DNA from: Methylococcaceae bacterium | GTDB lineage: Bacteria; Pseudomonadota; Gammaproteobacteria; Methylococcales; Methylomonadaceae | DNA length: 11,011 nucleotides | Assembly: GCA_030699345.1 (NCBI GenBank) | Contig: JAUYMX010000120.1 | Location: forward strand, 1-11,011 | Direction: 5' to 3' | In this document: piece by piece, positions 1 to 5,115 of the stretch | Numbering within the stretch: position 1 is the first letter of the stretch | Layout of the letters: each line of letters starts with the position of its first letter | Notes under the pieces: generated by a model | Told to the model about the DNA's origin: nothing | What the model saw: the letters and a program-made list of their open reading frames with translations, nothing else | Databases searched by the model: none | Program-made: the position numbers and the translations under genes

Positions 1-320
1 CTAATGGCGATACCGCTAACAAGATCGGCACTTATTCGTTGGCGGTGTTGGACAAACGTCATGGTGTTAAAGTAATGGTGGTGGCGCCGACGACGACCAT
101 AGATTGGAACATGGCGACCGGCGAGCACATCGAAATTGAACAACGCCAGCAAAGCGAACTGCTGCCTGAGTGTTATAACCAATACCAAGGCGTGGTTAGC
201 GCTTGGAATCCGGTATTTGATGTCACGCCCGCCGAACTGATTGATGCAATTGTTACCGAGCGCGGCGTGGTGCTGAATCCCGCTGCACATGGCGTAGGGG
301 GCTTAAAACATGCAATTTGA
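1..320 (+). CDS. mtnA: S-methyl-5-thioribose-1-phosphate isomerase, C-terminal part (5' end outside window)
   Basis: Only the last ~105 codons are present; the open frame enters from the left edge with its first full codon at base 3, and the stop is at 318-320. MtnA is a cytoplasmic enzyme that isomerises 5-methylthioribose-1-phosphate to 5-methylthioribulose-1-phosphate in the methionine salvage pathway. The visible part carries the family's C-terminal signatures: NGDTANKIGTY just inside the edge (the D is in the catalytic region of the family), then VVAPTTTID, TGEHIEIEQR and the NPVFDVTPAELIDAIVTERG block, which is nearly invariant in MtnA and in the related eIF2B-like subunits. The last 11 bases overlap the next gene, which implies translational coupling. 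An eIF2B-type ribose-1,5-bisphosphate isomerase is the only realistic alternative, and the TGEHI and VTPAELIDAI matches favour MtnA. Confidence 0.93.
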   Translation, partial: NGDTANKIGTYSLAVLDKRHGVKVMVVAPTTTIDWNMATGEHIEIEQRQQSELLPECYNQYQGVVSAWNPVFDVTPAELIDAIVTERGVVLNPAAHGVGGLKHAI

Positions 321-1029
321 TAAAAAAGGCAACAGCCCGGTGTTGGCGGTGAATTGTTTACTCAAAGGCGTTAAATTATTAGCGCATCCGGGCTTACGAC
401 AATTTTTGCTTATTCCGGTAGCCATTAATGTATTGCTCTATAGCATCATGTTATTTTTGGGTTACCACTACGTTGGCGAGCTGATTGAACAATTCATTCC
501 CAGTTGGCTGCAATGGTTAAGCTGGGTGTTATGGCCGTTATTTTTTATCAGTTTTTTCATTGTCGGTTTTTTTACCTTTACAGTGTTTGCAAACATCTTG
601 TCGGCGCCTTTTTACGGCAAGCTGGCGGCAAAAACGTTAGCTATTTCGGGTGGGCAAACGGCTAATGTGATTGAACAACCCGTCACTAAAGTCGTTAGCG
701 CCGAGTTAAGGCGTGCCGGATATTTTGTGAGTCGTGCATTACCCTTATTGATAGTGTCGATTATTCCGGGCGTTAATTTACTGGCGCCGTTTTTGTGGGG
801 ATTCTTTGGTGCCTGGGGTGTGGCATTGGAGTATTTGGCCTATCCGTTGGAAAACGAAGGCGTTTTGTTTGGCGAACAACGACAACTCGTTAAGGGGGTA
901 AAGCTGGGGGCAGTAAGTTTTGGCGGCTTGGTAGCGCTTGGATTGACTTTGCCGGTGGTAAACATCATCGTGGCGCCAGTGGCAGTGATAGCGGCAACAT
1001 TGTATGTGCATGAACTTAAACGCAACTAA
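310..1029 (+). CDS. cysZ: CysZ-like sulfate permease, EI24 domain membrane protein
   Basis: A 239-residue inner-membrane protein spanned by the EI24/CysZ domain. CysZ of E. coli (about 250 residues) mediates sulfate uptake for cysteine synthesis. Visible hydrophobic segments are near residues 34-52, 68-95, 140-165 and 198-232. The conserved loop after the second segment (NILSAPFYGKLAAK) and the late motif EYLAYPLENEGVLFGEQR are typical of the family. The start at 310 is supported by an AGGGGG ribosome site at 296-301 and lies inside the end of mtnA. No cys genes are adjacent, so the sulfate role rests on family membership; a general EI24 membrane protein is the alternative. The stop is 4 bp before the next start, so it is probably co-transcribed. 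Confidence 0.8.
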   Translation: MQFDKKGNSPVLAVNCLLKGVKLLAHPGLRQFLLIPVAINVLLYSIMLFLGYHYVGELIEQFIPSWLQWLSWVLWPLFFISFFIVGFFTFTVFANILSAPFYGKLAAKTLAISGGQTANVIEQPVTKVVSAELRRAGYFVSRALPLLIVSIIPGVNLLAPFLWGFFGAWGVALEYLAYPLENEGVLFGEQRQLVKGVKLGAVSFGGLVALGLTLPVVNIIVAPVAVIAATLYVHELKRN

Positions 1030-1033
1030 CGCC

Positions 1034-1468
1034 ATGCTGCCGCGTTGTATTAAAGCTATCTGCGGGGTTGCTGGTGTTTGGTTTTTACTCGCTTGCAGTC
1101 AGTCGCAGCCGGATTTATGGATTCCAGAGAATTGGAAGCCATCTTTGGAGCAGGTCAGGGAGCAAATTGACAGGACTGCTCCCGCCAGTCAACAACAGCT
1201 TAATCAGAGCAGCCAGAACATGGCGGATGTTGCCGATGCACAGTTGTTTATTAGCTACATACAGCTTATGCAACGACTGGATCAACAGCAGCGAGCAGTT
1301 TTATTTAAGGAGCAACAAGCTTGGCTTGAAGCTCGAATACAGCAAGCCAGTGCCGCAATTATCTCCAAAGGCGGCTCACTGGCGCCGCTGGAGTACAACG
1401 ATGCATTTATCGAAATAACGGACGCAAGACTAAAGGACTTACAGCAACGCGGTGACAAGCACCGGTAA
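1034..1468 (+). CDS. Small lipoprotein with LprI/DUF1311-like domain (lysozyme-inhibitor-like)
   Basis: A 144-residue protein starting at the ATG at 1034, chosen because it gives a proper lipoprotein signal: R4 and K7, a hydrophobic core, and lipobox LLAC with Cys21. In-frame ATGs at 1004 and 1010 would only add a polar extension that overlaps cysZ. Ser follows the cysteine, so outer-membrane sorting is expected. Residues 70-139 resemble the LprI N-terminal/DUF1311 family: YIQLMQRLDQQQRAVL, then EQQAWLEAR (93-101), GGSLAPLEYN (113-122) and a final T-x2-R-x3-L. The cysteine pair common in this family (after the W-x2-R motif and before the T-x-R motif) is absent. LprI of mycobacteria is described as a lysozyme inhibitor, and the gene directly precedes a lysozyme-superfamily hydrolase; an inhibitor or immunity role is inference. 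There is no clear ribosome site, so coupling to cysZ is likely. Confidence 0.65.
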   Translation: MLPRCIKAICGVAGVWFLLACSQSQPDLWIPENWKPSLEQVREQIDRTAPASQQQLNQSSQNMADVADAQLFISYIQLMQRLDQQQRAVLFKEQQAWLEARIQQASAAIISKGGSLAPLEYNDAFIEITDARLKDLQQRGDKHR

Positions 1469-1495
1469 CCATGTGCCATTTCAGGAGAAGCAGCA

Positions 1496-2179
1496 ATGAA
1501 ACTCTCAGATCAACAAAAACGACTGTGTGAACATGTCATTAATGTCTTTGAAAGCGGTAGTGTCGAAGGTAATTATGCCGCTATTTCAATTTATGCCGAC
1601 GGCCCGCACGGCGTGAAACAAGTCACTTACGGGCGATCGCAAACCACTGAATACGGCAATCTTGAAGAACTTATTGAGTTGTACGTCAATAGCAATGGTT
1701 TATACAGTGCGCAACTTAAGCCTTATCTTGCCAAAATCGGCGTGACGCCATTGCTTGACGATGCCACCTTTAAGCAATTACTCCGTGATGCGGCTAAAAA
1801 AGACCCGTTGATGCGTAAAGTCCAAGATGAATTTTTCGATAAACGTTATTTTCAGCCAGCGATGGCTTGGGCCAATGCGGGCGGCTTTACGCAGCCTCTG
1901 TCAGCATTAGTTATTTATGATTCGTTTATTCATAGCGGGTCTTTTCCTGATTTTTTGCGGAAAAGATTTCCTGCCAGGTTGCCGGTAAAAAATGGTGTAG
2001 AAAAAGACTGGATCAAGCAATATGTCGATACACGCCACGAATGGTTATCGCAACACAGTAAAAAAATATTGCAGGCTACGATTTATCGAACGCAATGTTT
2101 TAAAAATGAGATTGCCCGAGACAATTGGGCCTTAGCCAAAATCCCTATTGTTGCTAATGGTGTGAATGTGATTGATTGA
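1496..2179 (+). CDS. GH46 chitosanase-like glycan hydrolase, no signal peptide
   Basis: A 227-residue protein with a strong AGGAG ribosome site at 1482-1486. The whole length resembles glycoside hydrolase family 46, the lysozyme-superfamily chitosanases. By comparison with Streptomyces N174 chitosanase (catalytic Glu22 and Asp40), the candidate acid is Glu19 in VFESGS and the candidate base is Asp35 in YADGPHG, with the glycine-rich VTYGRSQT stretch following. Further family landmarks are FFDKRYFQPA (114-122), IYDSFIHSG (140-148) and YVDTRHEWL (176-184). Secreted chitosanases carry signal peptides; this one begins with a charged MKLSDQQKR and has no hydrophobic segment, so it should stay in the cytoplasm unless delivered by another route. 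Substrate is unproven: chitosan or peptidoglycan-like glycans are both possible. It lies between an LprI-like lipoprotein and a patatin protein, which suggests a conflict or toxin role rather than nutrition. Confidence 0.7.
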   Translation: MKLSDQQKRLCEHVINVFESGSVEGNYAAISIYADGPHGVKQVTYGRSQTTEYGNLEELIELYVNSNGLYSAQLKPYLAKIGVTPLLDDATFKQLLRDAAKKDPLMRKVQDEFFDKRYFQPAMAWANAGGFTQPLSALVIYDSFIHSGSFPDFLRKRFPARLPVKNGVEKDWIKQYVDTRHEWLSQHSKKILQATIYRTQCFKNEIARDNWALAKIPIVANGVNVID

Positions 2180-2191
2180 TTTTTAAGACAT

Positions 2192-2213
2192 TACCCGGAT
2201 TCACTGTCGGGTA
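2192..2213 (+). other. Small inverted repeat between the hydrolase and patatin genes
   Basis: The arms TACCCG (2192-2197) and CGGGTA (2208-2213) are separated by 10 bases and lie between the hydrolase stop (2177-2179) and the patatin ribosome site (2225-2232). There is no T run after it, so it is not a terminator. It could be an mRNA hairpin that tunes the relative output of the two genes, or chance. Confidence 0.3.
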
Positions 2214-2238
2214 CTTAATGACCCAAGGGGAGAAAATC

Positions 2239-4860
2239 ATGGACAAGCAAAAACAAGAAACTATCGACCAGGCCAAAAGCATTCTTAAAGGCGCCGCCGC
2301 AACGACAGAAGCGTTGTTATTATTGGCGAATCAATTAGTGGATGTTAAAGAGTTCTCTTGGGCCAGAAAGCTTTTGGATCTGGCCGTCAAACAAGGCATA
2401 GTTAATCAGCAACTTAATCAGGATGTTGCACAGACGCGAGCAACGGCGACCTTTAACGATAATCAACTCAATCGTGAATTGGCATTGGATTTAGCTCGGG
2501 ATATTCTGGATGCGGCATTTAATCTAAAAACGACAAGAAATCAAAAAACCTTGCAGTTGGCCGGGGCCATCAGTCAAAGAAAATGGGAAGTGACTGGTGT
2601 CATCGTTAATCTTGAACAAGCGTTTGATTATTTTCATCGCGGTTATCAATTTGGTGTAGCGTCTGATGACGGTTTAACTGCAATTAATGCGGCTTTTGTG
2701 TTGGATTTGCTGGCATCACTTGAACATACACATTGGGGTGCAGCCAATACGATTTATGCGCGTCGTAATGATGCGCAAGATATTAGAACAGCGGTAATCG
2801 ACCACTTAGCCGAAAAACTTAAACCACTGTTAACAAATCAGCCCGATAAAAATAACTTGCCTGTTATCGCAAGGCTTGCGGAAGCTTATTTTGGTGTGGA
2901 GCGTTATCAAGATGCAGGTATTTGGTTGGCAAAGATTAGCCAAATCACAGAACTTGCTGATTGGGAAATAGCCGATATTGCCAGGCGATTGATTTATTTG
3001 CTTAAAAATCAAACTGATCCTGATACTTCTGATGAGGCGTTTGAAAATACGCCGGGCTGGCAAGTGTTGTATGAGTTTATTGGTGATAAAGCGCATGCTT
3101 TACGCTCAATGTTTCGAGGTAAAGTCGGTTTGGCGCTGTCCGGAGGTGGTTTCCGAGCGTCGTTATATCACCTGGGAGTGTTCGCCAAGCTGGCTGAACT
3201 GGACATGCTAAGACACATTGAAGTGTTGTCTTGCGTGTCCGGGGGCTCAATTGTCGGTGCCCATTATTATTTGGAACTTAGGCGCTTGCTGCAGCAGGAA
3301 AATAAAAAAGACGCTCAGATTAAGCGTGAGGACTACATCAACCTTGTGCAAGTCATGGCGGATGATTTTCTGGCGGGTGTACAAGAAAATCCCCGCGTCA
3401 GGTTAATGGCAAATCCATTAACAAATCTCAAAATGATATTTTCACCAACCTATACGCGCACACGACGGATAGGTGAATTATATGAAGAGCTTATTTACAG
3501 TCGGATTAAAGATAATGAAGGCTCGGAAAAACGTTGGTTAAACCAGTTATATATCTACCCGGAAGGCAATAAGACGTTTTTTCCTCGGCGAGATAATTGG
3601 GCAAGGCTCAATAAAGTGCCTGAGCTGATACTTAATGCCACCACGCTGAATAGCGGGCATAACTGGCAATTTACCGCGTCCTGGATGGGTGAGTCGCCAG
3701 CGACAATTGACCCGGATGTTGATAGCAATGATCGCTATCGCCGCACCGATTACGAAGAAGCCCCAGAGCCATTTAAAGCGGTACGGTTAGGCAGCGCCGT
3801 TGGGGCATCATCATGCGTACCGGGCTTATTTGAACCGTTGATACTTTCAGGACTGTACAAAGATACGACGATACGGCTGGTCGATGGCGGCGTGCATGAT
3901 AATCAGGGCGTTGCCAGTTTATTAGAACAAGATTGCACGGTCATCATTTCCAGCGATGCTACCGGGCAATTGAATACTGAAAATGATCCGGGCGGTGGTG
4001 TCGTCAAACCTTTGCTACGCTCCAATAGCACCATGATGCAGCGGGTACGCAATAGCCAATACCAGGATTTAAAAGCAAGAGCCAGGTCAGGAATACTCAA
4101 AGGCTTTGCTTTTGTGCATCTTAAACAAGGTTTAGAAAGCAAAACCGTCGATTGGCTTAATAGTGACGAGCCCCAGTCTGCTCAACCTGATCCCAATGCC
4201 TTTACATCTTATGGCATACGTCAGGATATACAGCGCTTGTTGGCTGGGATAAGAACGGATCTGGATTCATTTTCCGAGCTGGAAGCCTATGCCTTGATGA
4301 CCAGCGGGTATTACGCTATTGAACCGGAATTAAAAAAGTATCTGCAAGATTTTCCGTTGACTGAGACGACCAAGCCGGATTGGAAGTTTTTGCAGGTGGC
4401 ACCGATTCTGCAACAGCCGGAACCAGTCGGTGCGGACTTTGACAAGTTAAAAACTCATCTGGAAGTCGCTGCCATGACATTCGGCAAGGTCTGGAAGCTT
4501 TATCAGCCGCTAAAAAATGCATTGCTGATCACTGGTGCTTTATTGGTATTTGCCTTGTTGTTTATTTGGTGGACTCATCCCGGCTGGAAGCCGTTATATA
4601 ACGTCCTTTATCAATTTGGCAATGCCATCACTATCAACATGATCTTGTCTGCAATCGCCATTTTGTTAATAGGCAATATCATCGCTGCAAAAATTGGCAG
4701 TAAAGAAGCGAGGTTATTCAGTGGCTTGGTTGATTACCGTGAATTGCCAAGACGATTTTTAATAGGGACCATTGTTGGTTTATTTGGTTGGATAGTTGCC
4801 TTTATCCATTTACGCGTATTTGATCGCTTATTTAAATCGCTTGGGAAAGTGAGTAAATAA
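2239..4860 (+). CDS. TPR-S-like sensor / patatin phospholipase / membrane-anchor protein
   Basis: An 873-residue protein. The start at 2239 is preferred to the in-frame ATGs at 2176 and 2218 because AAGGGGAG at 2225-2232 sits 6 bases before it. Residues 1-290 are helical and resemble the TPR-S/TRAFs-binding domain, including the KWE block near 115 and DDGLTAINAAFVLDLL (143-158); this domain is fused to effectors in bacterial conflict systems. Residues 295-560 form a patatin-like lipase: oxyanion motif SGGGFR (301-306), nucleophile Ser334 in CVSGGS, and Asp549 in VDGG, so the Ser-Asp dyad is intact. The C-terminus has three hydrophobic segments (about 761-778, 797-818, 840-858) that should anchor it in the inner membrane. 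Expected activity is phospholipid acyl hydrolysis at the membrane. A membrane-damaging defence effector switched by the N-terminal domain is inference; a lipid-remodelling enzyme is the alternative. Confidence 0.85.
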   Translation: MDKQKQETIDQAKSILKGAAATTEALLLLANQLVDVKEFSWARKLLDLAVKQGIVNQQLNQDVAQTRATATFNDNQLNRELALDLARDILDAAFNLKTTRNQKTLQLAGAISQRKWEVTGVIVNLEQAFDYFHRGYQFGVASDDGLTAINAAFVLDLLASLEHTHWGAANTIYARRNDAQDIRTAVIDHLAEKLKPLLTNQPDKNNLPVIARLAEAYFGVERYQDAGIWLAKISQITELADWEIADIARRLIYLLKNQTDPDTSDEAFENTPGWQVLYEFIGDKAHALRSMFRGKVGLALSGGGFRASLYHLGVFAKLAELDMLRHIEVLSCVSGGSIVGAHYYLELRRLLQQENKKDAQIKREDYINLVQVMADDFLAGVQENPRVRLMANPLTNLKMIFSPTYTRTRRIGELYEELIYSRIKDNEGSEKRWLNQLYIYPEGNKTFFPRRDNWARLNKVPELILNATTLNSGHNWQFTASWMGESPATIDPDVDSNDRYRRTDYEEAPEPFKAVRLGSAVGASSCVPGLFEPLILSGLYKDTTIRLVDGGVHDNQGVASLLEQDCTVIISSDATGQLNTENDPGGGVVKPLLRSNSTMMQRVRNSQYQDLKARARSGILKGFAFVHLKQGLESKTVDWLNSDEPQSAQPDPNAFTSYGIRQDIQRLLAGIRTDLDSFSELEAYALMTSGYYAIEPELKKYLQDFPLTETTKPDWKFLQVAPILQQPEPVGADFDKLKTHLEVAAMTFGKVWKLYQPLKNALLITGALLVFALLFIWWTHPGWKPLYNVLYQFGNAITINMILSAIAILLIGNIIAAKIGSKEARLFSGLVDYRELPRRFLIGTIVGLFGWIVAFIHLRVFDRLFKSLGKVSK

Positions 4861-4875
4861 TAATGCCTATACCTG

Positions 4876-4924
4876 CTCACTACGATCGTTAGGATGTTAA
4901 TTACGCTCGTAGTGAGATGTTTTT
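4876..4924 (+). terminator. Rho-independent terminator after the patatin gene
   Basis: The arms CTCACTACGA (4876-4885) and TCGTAGTGAG (4907-4916) are perfect 10-base complements. Inside them CGT/ACG (4887-4889 with 4903-4905) can extend the stem past one mismatch, leaving a 13-base loop. Five T residues follow at 4920-4924. It sits 15 bp after the patatin stop and closes the mtnA-to-patatin run. Confidence 0.8.
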
Positions 4925-5028
4925 GGCTTATAGGTTAAGACAGCTGTTTTTGCTTCAGGTGCAAACGGATAAGGTTGCCTTTAATAGCACTTTGCCGAAT
5001 AATGCCGCCCAGTACAGCTCTTAGTCGA

Positions 5029-5051
5029 TATATCCAAATCTCCTGGATATA
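5029..5051. promoter_or_regulatory. Palindrome upstream of the TPR lipoprotein, operator candidate
   Basis: TATATCCA (5029-5036) and TGGATATA (5044-5051) are perfect 8-base inverted arms with a 7-base spacer. The right arm ends where the -35 element of the promoter at 5073-5078 should begin, so a bound protein would block or position RNA polymerase. No regulator family is recognised from the motif. There is no T run, so a terminator is unlikely. Confidence 0.45.
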
Positions 5052-5078
5052 CTCACTGTCATATCCCCTCTTTATAAT
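5050..5078 (+). promoter_or_regulatory. Likely sigma-70 promoter of the TPR lipoprotein gene
   Basis: A consensus -10 box TATAAT lies at 5073-5078. The hexamer 17 bp upstream (TACTCA, 5050-5055) is a poor -35, which fits a promoter that needs an activator bound at the adjacent palindrome. Transcription would begin near 5085, giving a leader of about 30 bases before the ATG at 5116. The rest of the 4925-5115 gap shows no gene on the + strand. Confidence 0.5.
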
Positions 5079-5115
5079 GTTACCGAAAAAACCAATCTAA
5101 ACAGGATCTTACCTT

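Noticed and set aside
1068..1418. 116-codon frame inside the LprI-like lipoprotein gene
   Set aside because: Out-of-frame shadow: the overlapping frame has a lipoprotein signal and family motifs, whereas this translation shows none.
2176..2238. Upstream start giving a 21-residue longer patatin protein (MIFKTLPGF...)
   Set aside because: No ribosome site precedes 2176 and it overlaps the hydrolase stop; AAGGGGAG at 2225-2232 points to 2239.
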